From Monodelphis domestica (lineage: Eukaryota; Chordata; Mammalia; Didelphimorphia; Didelphidae), in contig NC_077227.1 in assembly GCF_027887165.1 (NCBI RefSeq), forward strand, positions 539,572,389 through 539,636,388: a stretch of DNA of 64,000 bases. The letters are read 5' to 3'. The position numbers and the translations under genes were made by a program. Under the pieces are notes generated by a model. The model was not told the origin of the DNA. It saw nothing but the letters and a program-made list of their open reading frames with translations, and did not search any database. Below are positions 24,060-36,620 of this stretch, in pieces. Numbering within the stretch: position 1 is the stretch's first letter; each line of letters opens with the position of its first letter.

Positions 24060-24165
24060 TGTATATATTCATAGAATGTGGGCCTCCTGATTAAAGGTAG
24101 TGTCTTTTCTGTTTGTTTCCCCAACATTTTGCTCCTCATAAATACTTAATAAATGTTTTTATTCA
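24060..24165 (+). mobile_element. L2/MIR-type 3' tail
   Basis: A TGGGCCTCCTGATTAAAGGT block followed by TAGTGTCTTTTCTG and AATACTTAATAAATG resembles the 3' end of L2-type elements. Confidence 0.45.
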
Positions 24166-24179
24166 CTAATTCATATATA

Positions 24180-24555
24180 TGTATATATAATGGTACTTAT
24201 TATTTGAATTAAAAAATAAGTTCAAAATAGTCTTTAAAATACTTTAAATCTAGATTTTTGCTATATTTTTAATGTTGAATACTTTTTAAGTTTAAAAAAT
24301 ATGTTGATAATTTTTGTTCTTGTATTGCATCCATTTCTGCCTTTCTACTCTCAAGAGAATTATTCTTAAAGAATTTTTTAAGAGGAAGAAGAAAAATAAA
24401 CAACCAATAAACACATAAAAAAAATTCTGACTTTTGCACCATGTTCCACACTTATGGATCCCCAAAGCCTTTGTAATAATAGATGTGCATAAGGAGATGT
24501 CTTCTGTTATCTTCTGACCCAAACTAATCTTTCTTAAGTTCACCACGTTCAGTTT
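24180..24555. other. Intergenic, nothing recognised
   Basis: Very AT-rich sequence with two short minus-strand frames and no recognisable feature. Confidence 0.4.
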
Positions 24556-24559
24556 TATT

Positions 24560-27500
24560 TATTTTGTGGTTGTTTTTCTTTTACATCATGGTAGTCATGT
24601 CCATTTTTCCCCCTTTCCCTTCCTCCACTTACTTAATATCATTTCATATAAGTTTTTCCATGCTACTCTGTATTCATCACATTCATCATTTCCTGTGGCA
24701 CATTACATTCATGTACAATATGTTTAGTGGTCCCCAATCTGGACATTTACATATTTCCTATGCTTTGCTACTACAAAAAAGGGGCTGCTAGAAATATTTT
24801 GTTGTATGTAGAGTCTATTTTATCAGTTACCTCCTTTGGATGTATATATCTAGCACTGGAATTTCTGGATCAAAGGATATGGATATTTTCATAATTTTAT
24901 TTACATAATTCCAAATTATTGTCTTTTCAAAAAACAGGATTTTATTTTTTAAAACTTGAATTGATATTAATGTTGCTAGTCTATAGTTCTCTTTGTTTTC
25001 TCATTCTCTGACTTAAAATATTAGAAGTAGATATATCACACAAAGTTATTTGGTAGGATTCTTAATTTCTGAGAATAATTTGTGAGAATGATTGTGCTAG
25101 TTTACAGCACAATTGATGATATATTATTACATCTGTATTTCTACAACTTTCCTCCATTTAAATATTGTGTATTCCTATACTTGGCAATTTGTTAAAAGCT
25201 TGGGGTTGTTTTAATTTTCAACTTATTGTTATTACTATTAGTTATTTGGAACATGTTTTCATATGATTGCTAATTTTTCGCTGTTCTTTTGAGAACCATT
25301 CATATCCTTTCACTACTTGTCTAGAGAGGAATACTTTGGGGTCTTATATTTCAATTTTTGTCTCTATGTTCTATATCAGAGATATTTGATACAGTTTTTT
25401 CCCTTCTGACTGCTTTTTATAATCAAAGATGCATTAATTTTGTTTATGCAAGTTTTCTAACTTCATGTAATTAAAATGATCTATTTAATCTTATTGTCTC
25501 TTTCTCTTATTTGCTTAAATATTCAACACCATCTATAGCCATAAAAGACATGTTATTTGTTTCTATTCTAAGTTTTTATGACATATTCTTTAATATTCAG
25601 CTTACAAATAATTTTGGAATTTATTGTGAAATATGTTTTAAGATGTTAATCTAAAACTAATTTCTGTGAGACCACTTGGTTTTCTCAGCAGTTCTTATCA
25701 AATACAGAATGCATTTCCAGGTAATTTATGTCTTCAGGTTTATTGAACACTGATTTATTGAGTTAAATTATTTCTGATTCCTCCATGTAGAATTTCTTCT
25801 ATGAACTTTTTTCCATTTTTAAAAAGCCACCACTAATAGGGCAGCTAGGTGGCTCATTGGATTGAGAGAGAAGTCTAGAAATGGGAAGCCTTGGGTTCAA
25901 ATGTGGCCTCAGATACTTCCTAGCCATGTGATTCTGGCAAGTCACTTAATCACTGTTGTCTAAGTCTTAAACCTCTTCTGCTTTGGAACTAATAGAATTG
26001 ATTCTAAGTTGGAAGGTAAGAGTTAAAAAAAAACAAAACACCACTAAGTGATTTTTATGCTTTACAATGTAGTTTGAGGCCCACAAGTTACTCCTCTTCA
26101 TTCCCACTTTTTTTCGGAATTTCTCTTGATGTTCTAATTTTTATTAATTAATAATTAATCATCAGTTTCGTAAAGCTCTATAAACTATACACTCAATAAT
26201 TTGTTACAGCACTAAATTGGTACATCAGCTTTTGTTCTTTTTTCTTAGATCAGCATGTCTCAGCCATTAGTTTTGAGTATTCCTCCATCTTTTTAACTTG
26301 TTCTTTGTATCTTTAAGAAGCATTTTGTAATTGAACTTCTATAAGTATTGAGTTTGATTTGGTAGTTTGACTATTAATATTTTATAGTTTTTTTTAAATA
26401 CAATTTCTATTATTGCTTCCTGGATTTTTAGTTATATAGAAATGCTGTTGATTTGATTGATTTTAGCTTGTAGCCTTGCAACTCCTGAAGCTATTATTGT
26501 CTGTCTGTTTCTTTACTGATTTAATATGTAAATCATTAGGTCATCAGCTAATAAGGATAGTTTATCTCTTCTTCGCCTCTATTTGTGCCTTTAATTTCAT
26601 TTTCTTGCCTTAATTCTATTGCTAGCATTTCCAGAATCATGCCAAATAATAATGGCAAAAGGGAGCATTTTTACTTTAGTCTTATATTTACTTTGAAAGT
26701 TTCTAGTATGTCTTTATTACATGTAATGCTTGCTTTTGGTTTTAGATAGATAATTTAAAATATTTTTAATATAATTCTTTATAAATTTTAGAGTTTTTAG
26801 CATAAATGTGTTTTGTTCTTTAAGATGATCATGTGGTTCTGAATATTTTAATAAATTATGTTGTTTTTCTTATGTTAAACTACCTTTGTATTATTGTTAT
26901 AAATTCAACTTTGTCATAATGAATGGTTTTTTAGAAAATTTTCTGCCTTTTTACTGGATTTTACTTTTAAAAATTAACTCAACATTCATTAGTGATATTA
27001 GTCAATATTTATTAGTCTTATAAAGGAATTTGTTAGAGTGCTTTCTCAGTTTTTGAGGATGATTTATGTAGTATAGGTAATAGATTTTTAAAGTTTAGTA
27101 GAATTCTTTTATAAATTTATTAGGAACAGGAGTTTATTTTTTCTTTTGGCAGTCTCTCTACAACTAGTTCTGTTCCTTTTTCTGAGATTGGGTTACTTAA
27201 GATTTATGTTTGATGTTGTTAGTTTGAGTACTTTATATTTTTAAAGCTAATCCTCTATTTTAGACTCAATTTTCTTTTTGCATGTAACTGTGCATCATAG
27301 ATTCTGGTAATTATTTTCTTTTTGTTTTTATTATGATTTTACTTTGGTCTTTTTTAGTTGCATTGATTTAATTTTATGCCCTCTTTTTTAATCTGATTAG
27401 CTAAAGGTTTATCAGTTTTATTAGTCTTTAAAGAATAAGCTTTCAGTTTTGCCTCTTAGTTTTGTAATCTTTTTGATTTTCAATTTATCTATTCTTTATT

Positions 27501-27660
27501 TGTCAAGATTTTTCCCCATATGCTTATTATTTATTCCCATATGCTCGTTCTTTGCTGACTTTCAATTTTTTTTAGTTCATATTTAATTCATGAATCCTCT
27601 TTTCCTGTTTTGTTGTAGCAAGACTCTAGACTTATATTTTAGCTGACATATTCATTAGAA
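24560..27660 (-). mobile_element. Old, highly degenerate L1
   Basis: The plus strand carries reverse-complemented L1 landmarks in the 3' to 5' order. A 3' end block reads TCTGGATCAAAGGATATGGA (24869). The RT catalytic region reads GGTCATCAGCTAATAAGGAT (26541), with FADD decayed. Further ORF2 blocks follow up to about 27640. No frame survives. A tRNA-derived SINE is inserted at 25838-26038. Confidence 0.7.
25838..26038 (+). mobile_element. Marsupial tRNA-derived SINE (SINE1 type) inside old L1
   Basis: It begins GGCAGCTAGGTGGCTCATTG and ends ATTCTAAGTTGGAAGGTAAG plus an A-rich tail. L1-derived sequence lies on both sides. Confidence 0.83.
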
Positions 27661-27689
27661 AGGTGAAGTCCCAGAGCAGAGTTGGCCAC

Positions 27690-29765
27690 ATTCTCCTTCA
27701 AGAGTCTAGGGGTCAGAATTTATGTAGTAGGAATGCAGAGATGGCTTAATATAAGAAAAATGATCAACATAAATGTTTATATTAATAATAAAAGTAACAA
27801 AAATCATATGATTAAATTAATAGATACAGAAAAAGCCTTTGGAAAAACACAACACTCATTCATTCCTATTAAAAACACTGGAAAGCATATGTATAAATAG
27901 AATTTTTTCTTAAAATAATACAAATACTACAAACCAACATCAAATGTTATTTATAATGGAGATAACCTAGAAGCCTTCCCAGAAAGATCAGGTATAAAAT
28001 AAGGATGCCCATTATCACCAGTATTACATAATATAGCATTAAAAATGCTAGCAATTGCAATAATAGAAGAAAACAGAAATTGAAGGAAGCAGAATGGACA
28101 AAGAGACAAAAAAATCTTTTTGCAGACAATATGATGGTGTATGTGGAAAATCCCAGAGATTCAAGTAAAAATTTAATAGAAACTATGAATAATTTAACAA
28201 AGAAGCAGGATATAAAATAAACCACATAAATCATCAGTATCTTTATATATTACTAACAAGGTGCTACAAGAAGAGCTAGAAAGAGATCCCACATCAAATA
28301 ACCAGAAAGAATAAAACACCTGTCAAAACACACCCAGGAACTGCAAGAATACAATTCTGAAACATCTTTTACACAAATAAAATCAAATTTAAGTAACTGG
28401 AGAAATATTAATTGTTCATGAGTGGGAAGAGCCAATGTAACTAAAATTATCCTGTGTAAACTAGTTTACTTATTCAATGCCATCTCAATTAAATTATTAA
28501 CAAATTGCATTATTGAGCTAGAAAAAATAACAATATTCATTTGGAAGAACAAAAGATCAAGAATATCAACTGAATTAATGGGAAAAATGTAAAGGTAGGA
28601 AGTCTAGCAGTACCAGATTTTAATCTGGCAATAAAATAGAAATTACCAAGATGTTCTCATACTGGCTAAGAAACAGGAAGGTAGATCAACGGAACAGAAC
28701 AGATATACAACAAATAGTAATAAAAGATTATAGGAACTTTGTATTTGACAAAAGCATAGATCCAAGTTTTTGAAATAAGAATTCACTATTTGGTAAAAAT
28801 TGCTGGGACAATTAGAAAGTAGTTTGGTAATGAGTAGGTATAGATAAATATCTTACAACATTCACTAAGGCAAAAATGGATATATGATCTAAACATAAAA
28901 GAAGATATAATCAAATTAGAAGAATAGTGAATATGCTACCTTATCAGACTTGTGAATAGCAGAGTAATGTATGAGTAAACAAGATATGGAGAGCTTTGTG
29001 AGATACAAAATGGATAATTTTGATTACACTAATTTGAAAAGTTTCTCTACAAATAAATCTAATGTAGTCAAGATTAAAAGCAAAAAGTTGAAGAAAATTT
29101 TTATACAGTTTCTTAGATAGAAATCTCATATCTAAAATATACAGAGAGAATATTGTCTATAAGAACCATTCCCCAAATAAATGAACAAACAGAGGATATG
29201 AGCAGTGTGAGAATGAAGAAATTATATATATATATATACACATATATATATATATATGTACTTTGTCACTGCTGAGTCAGAGAAATGCACATCAAAACAA
29301 TGTTGAGGTAAAATGACAAATGTGGGAGGGTTGTGGGAAAATGGGGACATTAATATACTATTGGTGTAACTGTTAACTAATCCATCCATTTTGGAGAACA
29401 GTTTGTAATTATGCCAAGCTTTCATTTCATTTCATGTGTATATCTGATATTGTTGGGTCTGTTTCCCAAGGAGATCAGATATTTCTAACAGCTCTCTTTA
29501 TGGTGGATGTCCATTGATTGAGGAATGGCTAGACAAATTGTGATATATGGTTGGGATGGAATACTGCTGTGCTGTAAGAAACCATGAGCCGGTTAATTTA
29601 AAAATATTTGGAAAGATCTACATAAAGTAATGAAGTGTGAAATGAGTAGAACATAATACACAGCTAGAGAATTAATATTTGAAGACTAACTTGTGAAAGT
29701 CCACCTCCAGAGAATGAACTGAAAAATAGTAACACAAAAGACACATAGAAGTCAAGGGATTAACT
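27690..29765 (+). mobile_element. Old L1 in the opposite orientation
   Basis: ORF2 blocks appear in sense order: TGATTAAATTAATAGATACA followed by GAAAAAGCCTTTGG (the DAEKAFD region) near 27808, AAGGATGCCCATTATCACCA near 28002, GCAGACAATATGATGGTGTA (the decayed FADDMMV site) near 28122, and 3' blocks such as GTGAAATGAGTAGAACATAA near 29636. Many stops and frame changes. It lies head to head with the minus-strand copy ending near 27660. Confidence 0.75.
29223..29258. repeat. TA/CA microsatellite
   Basis: Alternating TA with a short ACACA interruption, lying inside the old plus-strand L1. Confidence 0.9.
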
Positions 29766-30145
29766 GCCCTCCTCACCCCTATATACAGTAGGGTTATTCT
29801 AATTCTATTTTCTTGCTCCCCTGTTTTGGTACTTTTCTCACAATAAACTGCTAGGAAACTATCCCCAGATATCAGTAAGTCTCTGAAGTAGAAAGTAGAA
29901 ATCTACATTCTGATTTTTTGGAAGCTGGCTTCCCAAGCTTCCATATGAGCTGACACCAAGAAAGGAAGATTGTAAGATTATTGTAGAGGGCTCTACTGGC
30001 TAATTCTTTGTTACACATCTTTGTAGATATGTCATTTTTGTTCTGAATACCATTGTTTCTGCATCTCAGAAATTTTGGTAACCTTTCTCATTAGTATTGT
30101 TCTTTTACATAACTATTAATTATTCTCTGATCTATTTTTGACTTA
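29766..30145. other. Intergenic, nothing recognised
   Basis: Unique-looking sequence between L1 fragments, with no open frame or repeat block recognised. Confidence 0.4.
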
Positions 30146-30423
30146 TTCAAATGTTTTTCAGTCAAGGAGTATTTTTTTCTCTTTCCATCTCACCATAATA
30201 GAGAAAAAAAAGTTCTTATAACAAATGGCCAAGCAAAATAAAATCTTATTTTGATCATTTAAAAAAAATGTGTAGATCATTCTGTATCACCTCTTGGTTA
30301 AGAGGTGAATGTCATGCATCAATTGTCCTTTGTTAATCATTGTACTAAATAGAGTTTTTAAATCTTTCAAAATTATTCATTTTTACAATGTTTCATAGTA
30401 TATATACATATATATGTACATAG

Positions 30424-30426
<3 letters not shown>

Positions 30427-30467
<41 letters not shown>
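30427..30467. repeat. (TA)n microsatellite
   Basis: About 20 uninterrupted TA units within L1-derived sequence, followed by a short C run. Confidence 0.95.
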
Positions 30468-30468
<1 letters not shown>

Positions 30469-30664
30469 CCCCCCAGGCCTGCATACTTCATGCTGCATTA
30501 GTTTATATAGTTTTTCCCAGGCTCCTGAAACCATCTCCTTTAACATTTCTTACAGTATAATAATTTCCCATAATTTGTTATTAGTTTCCTTCAAGCCCCT
30601 CCAACATTTGTCATTTTCTGTATTGAATTTTACCAATTAACTTGGTAGCATTGTCATTTTTATT

Positions 30665-30743
30665 ATATTGGTTTGGTAGATGCATGAGTAATATATATAT
30701 ATACATATATACATATATATATATGCATCTACCAAACCAATAT
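30665..30743. repeat. Long inverted repeat with TA-rich spacer
   Basis: Arms 30665-30685 and 30723-30743 are perfect reverse complements over 21 bp (core GGTTTGGTAGATGCAT) and extend by one more pair outward. The 37-bp spacer is mostly TA and CA. The left arm belongs to the L1 sequence. The right arm is an inverted copy of it. Confidence 0.9.
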
Positions 30744-30896
30744 ATATATATATATATCCTCTGTGGGTTTTACTAGGTAGATTCCTAAGTATTTTGCATA
30801 TTCTTTAGTTGTTTTAAATGGAATTTTTCTTTCTATATCTTCCTGCTGATGAGATATAAATTTGCTTTATATCCTATAACTTGTGCTGTAATTGTT

Positions 30897-31125
30897 AGGC
30901 AGCAATGGATAGAGCTCTGAATTCAAATGAGGAAGATCGAAGTTTGAAATTTGCCTCTGATGTGTACTAACTGTGTCATGCTGAAGAAGTAACAAGCTTT
31001 CTCAGCCTCAGTTTTCTTATTTGTAAAATGAGGATGAAAATAACACTTACGTCTTATGCCATAGGGTTATGAGGTTAAATGAGATAAGTGTAATACACTT
31101 TAAGAAAAGTTCTATGTACACATTA
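30897..31125 (+). mobile_element. MIR-type SINE inside old L1
   Basis: It starts AGGCAGCAATGGATAGAGC, has CTTATTTGTAAAATGAGGAT and AGGGTTATGAGGTTAAATGA, and is flanked by L1 blocks. Confidence 0.72.
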
Positions 31126-31294
31126 CTTTTTCAATCAGATTTTAGTTGACTTTTCAGGTTCTCTACTCCAGCATGTCATCTATGAAAAGGGACTTTATTT
31201 TTCTTTACCTATGCGTGTTCCCTCCATTTCTTTTTCTTAAAGCTAGCATTTCTAGCAATATATCTTTGTGATATTTTACTGTATTTTCAGTTAG

Positions 31295-31390
31295 CAAATT
31301 TTGATCAGGCACTGAGCTAAGTACTGAGGATGTGAAGGAAAACAAAATATAGTCCCTGCTTTCAAGGAGTTTACAGTCTGTCTAAAGGGG
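31295..31390 (-). mobile_element. L2 fragment
   Basis: CAGGCACTGAGCTAAGTACT and CCCTGCTTTCAAGGAGTTTA are the antisense L2 blocks also seen near 39750 and 58870. Confidence 0.55.
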
Positions 31391-31447
31391 TATTTTGGTA
31401 ATATTTTAGTTGAGAATTTTGGATCAATATCATTAAGTATATTGGTC

Positions 31448-31855
31448 TATCTCTTCTCTCTCCATTGGAATGGAAGCAAATTCAACTAGAATTTCTAAAA
31501 AGGATGAAACAAGAATCTAAAAAGAGTTAAATGCATTTTTATAAATAAGATGAGAATCCTAAAGGAAAAAACTGTGAAGAAATGAGTTACAGGGGAAGAA
31601 AAGAATTAGAAAGGGAATTAATATCTTGTCACAAGAGTTATAAAACCTTGCCTGAAAATCAAATTTCCTGAAAACTTGAATTAACTAAATGATCATGAAA
31701 TAAGAAATATTAAAACTGTCAAAAGATTTTAAAAATGGAGGAAATGTTAGCAATTTCAGTACAAAATCAGAAACAAGTGAACTAAAAAGCAGAGTAGAAA
31801 AAAAAATTCAATAGTAATTGGCTCGCCAAATACCCTGACCAAAAAGAGCATACAC
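31448..31855. other. Possible further L1 remnant
   Basis: A-rich plus strand with repeated AAGAAA/GAAAA patterns that recall an L1 ORF1 coiled-coil region. No motif is clear enough to name it. Confidence 0.25.
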
Positions 31856-31857
31856 AT

Positions 31858-32110
31858 TTTATTTCTTTTTTAAATTTAATTTTAATTAACTTATTTTTCT
31901 TTTAGCCCCTCCTTCCCTTTCCCATACCATAGAAGGCATCTTCCAGCACACAGATATGTATATATAAAATATGACTTTCACGTTTGTACTTCTCAGTTTT
32001 ATTCTCTAGAGGTGAAAATTCACAAGTTACTCTTCAAATATTAAGGTTCTGCTCATTTCATTCTTCATTAGCTTATGTAGCTTTTTGCAAGTTTTAAAAA
32101 AATTAATCTG
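31858..32110 (-). mobile_element. Older L1, 3' UTR fragment
   Basis: CTTCCAGCACACAGATATGT followed by AAGGTTCTGCTCATTTCATT and TTAGCTTATGTAGCTTTTTG resembles the reverse strand of an older L1 3' end. Confidence 0.5.
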
Positions 32111-32211
32111 CTTATCAATTTGGGGGGTGGGGGGAATGAACCCTTATTGGCAGGAAGAGGAATCCTGACCTATCCACTTATTCTGGCCCTAAAAATATTT
32201 GAGCTTATATC

Positions 32212-33136
32212 TGTATTGTATATTTGAAAATATGTTACCCTAAAAAAGAACTACATTTTCTGGGATTCCACTGACTTTCTGTCATTACATACTTCCTGTA
32301 GACAGGGGATATTAGGCAGGGATGTGGAGGGTCCTGCCTCTTTGGCTTGCAGCAAGCATGGTGGCGGTAAGGTGGGCGTTTGAACTGGCTAACCAACTTT
32401 GGGCACATGGTCTTTATTTTGTATTGTGGAGGAGGAAGCATGCAAGACAGAAATCTGAGGATGGATGATCTGTCAGTCAAATGATTCCATTTGGAATGGT
32501 ACTGGGAAAAGCAGTTGGAGCCAAGCCAACAGCTGGACTGGGCTGGGGGTTTTTTGGCTGATGGTGGTGACTGAAGCTGAAGGCTTTTGCTGGCTGGCTG
32601 AGCTGAAGGAAAGAAGCTAATTGTATCTCTGAGACTTGAGTTAATCAGTTTGGAGGTGACCTGGCTGATTAGAAGGCAGAAGAAAGAAGGACAGTAATCC
32701 TTATATATCTCTCTGACTGACTCTAGTTCATGCTTGTGACAGAATTGCCATTTCCCTCAATATCCTCCAAACCAAGACTCATTGTAGATAATAGGGAAAT
32801 CCTACTTCTCTTACCTTATCCTCCATCCTTTCCTATCTTCCCCCAATAAACCCTTACTTGAGTTAAAGAAGAGAAAAGAGTATTTCCTCTAAAGCATCAT
32901 AACTCACCCTGAGTGACTTAGAAGGAGGCTAAAGAAAGGGGGGAGGGGAAGCTGAAAGGCTTTTGAAGAGGGAGGAAAATGGGAAGAGGGTAGACAAAAC
33001 TTGATCTATTAATCATCTAGTATCAATCAAATATACACCCCTCAAATTATCTTCTATTACAGTATCCCTTTTATTCCTTCATTTCTAATGATCATTAATA
33101 AATTTTTATTATTGAGATTTAATTTTAAATTTTACA
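32212..33136 (+). mobile_element. 5' LTR of the gene-less element
   Basis: It starts near TGTATTGTATATTTGAAAAT and ends TTTTACA. Within it are a CCTTATATATCTCTCTGACT stretch near 32699 that could serve as a TATA region and AATAAA signals at about 32845 and 33097. At 925 bp it is three times longer than the 3' copy. Confidence 0.68.
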
Positions 33137-34268
33137 TTGTGGCAACCAGAAGGGATGAGAAAAAGCTCTCAATTTCTTTTTTTTAAAGATAGCCTACATA
33201 AAATTTTTTTAAGCTACGTTTCTCCTACCAAGGCTTTTCCAAACTCTCTTTGGAGCTTCTGCCTTTTTCTTTCCTTACTTTTTGTCTGGTCACTCTCCCC
33301 ACCAGCCAGGCTATTTTTAGCTGGGGACTCTTGGCTAAGAAGAGATAAATAGCTTCTCTCACCCATCTGCTTGAGCCCATGTTCCTCAGTTACTCAATGC
33401 TTCCTCTGGTGTTGCTGATATTGCTGCTGATCCAGCCTCCTGAGTTGTCCCAGACATCTGCTCCTGACCTTCTTGATCCTGATCCTGCTCCAGCCCCAGC
33501 CCCAATCCCAACCCTGGGACCCAACCCTGGTAGTTTCCCCTGTTGCTGATCCTTTTGGTGTTTCTGATTGCTGCTGCAAAGAATCTGGGAGTCCTTGGAG
33601 CCACTCTCCGGGCAGCTGGTAAAAAGACCTGGGTATGCTTTCCCAAGGCAATAATTAGCCTCCACATGGCAGGGGACCTTGGGGGGTGGGAGGGAGGGGA
33701 AGGGAAGAAGGAAGTTATTCTTCCAAACAGGAAGTAAATTACAAGTATGGTGCATTCTATGAAAGAGCAGTGCATTACATTTCTCAAACAACTTCCAGTT
33801 TTAATATGATTTTTCATGAGTGCACTGCTCCTTTCATTTATCTTGCCTTAGATTCAGGGGAGAAATACATCTCCCTACAACCCTTTGCCATTTGGGCCTG
33901 CCACTCGCTAAGATTCATCAAATTTGGGATTCCTTCACACTATGCTCAGCAAGGATTTCTCCCTCTCTATGGGAGATCCAAGAGCTCTGACAAAAGGAAT
34001 CTGAATGGATAAAGAAAAGAACTTTAAAGAGACTGGAGGTGAAAATTTTAAGCCTTTGCAGACTCAATTGTTTTGTGAAAATCTCTGTATTTTATTGTAT
34101 TTTGCTGATTGTCTGCTTTAAGATTTAATTTTGTTGCTTTAAGTTTATATATTCAATACATCAATATATCAATAGTATTCGATACTATTCTGTTAAACTG
34201 AACCAGTTTAATCTATTGTGTTTTAACTATTAGATATATTCTGTTACTTTTATCCTGTAACCATACTG

Positions 34269-34326
<58 letters not shown>

Positions 34327-36620
34327 AAAGCCCATAAACAGCTTTTTTTCCTTTCCTTTTTCCTTTCCACCTTACTGAAGTGATTCCAACTAGGGGGACA
34401 ACTAGAGCAGCTATCTGGTATCTGCCGACTTTTTCCAACTACTCCTTCCCTGTCTCCCTCACTCTCCCCTCCAAAAAAAAATCCATGACATTGAAACAGT
34501 GGCCTTCAACCTGTCCCCTCCTTCCCAGGACCCAGGAGGATAGAACAACTTTTTAATTTGGTTCAAACCTCCTACCCCCAAGGGTGGAAGGAAGGGAGTT
34601 CATCCTTTGTCCACTGGAGCCAGATCTCCCTTTCCCCCCACCCCACTTTATTTTTTGGGTCTTCTCCTTCCCCCACCCCAAACTCTGAAGCCATTTGGTG
34701 AATTGTCATGTGCCACCTGAGCCTCCAGTAAAAAATAAAAATTGCACAGCTAAAAAAAAAATAAATTCACATTTGTTAATTGTCACATAGATGATGGATG
34801 GACTCAACCTGACTAACAACCTTTGAAATTTTTAATGGGCTAAGAATTTAAATGGTAATTCTAAGGGGTCTTCAGAGATAATTTCAATTAACTAGTGGTT
34901 TCTGAACATATGATTTTAAAAAATATTTATATTATAAAGAATGTTGTATTAAAGGTAGAGAAACAAAGAAATGTTCCTACCAAGGTGTTTATATGAAGCA
35001 GGAAGCCAAAAAGAACTCCTCCAAAACTCTTCAGTTTAATTTACTTCCACCAGAACAATCTAAATTTCTTGATGATGTTTTAGACCCAAATAAGTTTTAC
35101 TTTGTTTAAAAATATGTTTGCCAAGATTGAAAGATTTGCTACCTCTGTAAAAAATGTGACAAATATCCACCAGCTCATAGGGTTTTTTAATATCATATAA
35201 CAACTTATATGAAATATGATAGTGGGGTTTGTTTGCTATTGTAGTTAACTGGGCTATTGTGAATTTTGGATGTGCATTACATGTTGTTCTATTTTTCTTC
35301 ATAAAAACTGTTGCTTTTTAAGCAGTGGATCATGGCCAAGTTTGAAAAGGAAATGTATCTCATTTTTGGGTGAGAAACCCTTGTATTCTACCTTTCCTTA
35401 GCTGACACAGTGTGTTTTTGCTTACATGTGCAATATACTGTTTCAGTTTTATTTTTCTCTCCTTTTTGTATTTGAAAAACATGTCAACAATATTGAGAAG
35501 ATTGTTCTTTAATTTTTTTATTTTGCAGTAATATAAGTTTAAAATACATTTGCCCTAATATTAATGCATACCCAAAAAGCTTTAGACTATAAAAATGATA
35601 CCATTGATTGTTTAAAAAAAATATGGGACTTTGCTTAATGATTTTGTCTGATTCAAGGAGAAGGGAATACAAAAACAGCCACTGCACCATGCCAAAGAAG
35701 CACAAAGCTAAACTGCATAGTGCCAATCAAGCACAAGGTCAAAGAGACCAACCAATCCCAGAGGGATTGATGAAATTTTGAAACAAGACAAGGGGACTTG
35801 AACTTGTTTGGGGTTCTAAGTTGTGGCTGTTTTGACATATGTCAAAGGCAGGTCTTCCTTGTCCCATATTCTATCAAGTATCTCAAATTTGACTTCTACC
35901 TAGTTCCTATAATCTAGTCCCTATTCTGTCTTTCATTGTGAGGCAAATCTTTCTGCAGTCCTGGCTGCTGATTGGAAAAATGCATAATTGCTTAAATTAC
36001 TTTAATTGGGCCCTGATTCAAGGACCTGTGAAAGGATTATTTTTCCTTTACTTAGAATTTTTATACATAAGACTTTGATAGTCTATATTTCATACAGAAA
36101 TTACTTTCTCTTTTACTTGGATTTTTTTTTGATGTTTTTGATTTCTCTTGCCAATTGATTCATATATCTCATAACTTAGCCATGCATTCCCAAGTGATCC
36201 TTGTGTTTTTCAACACCCTACTCAGGGGGAATGTATAATTATTATTATTCTAAATTGCAAAGTTTAAATTCTTTTTGAGAGTAATTTTAAGATAGGAAAC
36301 ACGCTACCTCTCTGAATCCAGAAAGTGAACTGTTTAGAGAAGGCACCATTAAGATACCTGCACAGACCACATGTTGCACCAGAAGATCCAGAGTGAAATT
36401 TGGGATGTGGTGATTTGAACCATGTGGGGTTGAATGCATTTGTTTTGTATGTATACTCTAATGCCGAAGGGGACTGCCCCCTAACTGGCTTTTTGTCAGT
36501 GCGCCTAACAATCATGGGTTTGTTCTTTTCCTTTTATCCCCAAATTATTGTAATTTAAAAGTTGGCTATGTTTATAAGATCCATTGGAGAGACTAGTCTT
36601 CCATGGATCTCAGGGGGATA
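33137..36620. other. Interior of the LTR element
   Basis: No retroviral coding block is recognised. A low-complexity C-rich patch at 33440-33540 produces overlapping minus-strand frames. A (TA)n tract lies at 34274-34323. C-rich non-coding stretches at 34440-34730 and AT-rich stretches follow. Decay or a non-coding origin cannot be told apart by eye. Confidence 0.5.
34274..34323. repeat. (TA)n microsatellite
   Basis: About 24 uninterrupted TA units inside the LTR element. Confidence 0.95.

Larger units (their letters stand above)
30146..31447 (-). mobile_element. Old L1 fragments in 3' to 5' order, interrupted
   Basis: The plus strand shows reverse L1 blocks: an ACAAATGGCCAAGCAAAATA 3' UTR stretch (30221), TCTTACAGTATAATAATTTC (30549), TAGATTCCTAAGTATTTTGC (30778), TCCAGCATGTCATCTATGAA (31168, the FADD region) and GTATATTGGTCTATCTCTTC (31437). 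It is interrupted by a palindromic TA-rich insert (30665-30743), a SINE (30897-31125) and an L2-like piece (31295-31390). Confidence 0.65.

Noticed and set aside
33386..33817. Three overlapping minus-strand frames rich in Gly, Leu and Gln
   Set aside because: Low-complexity C-rich DNA inside the LTR element; no retroviral motif.
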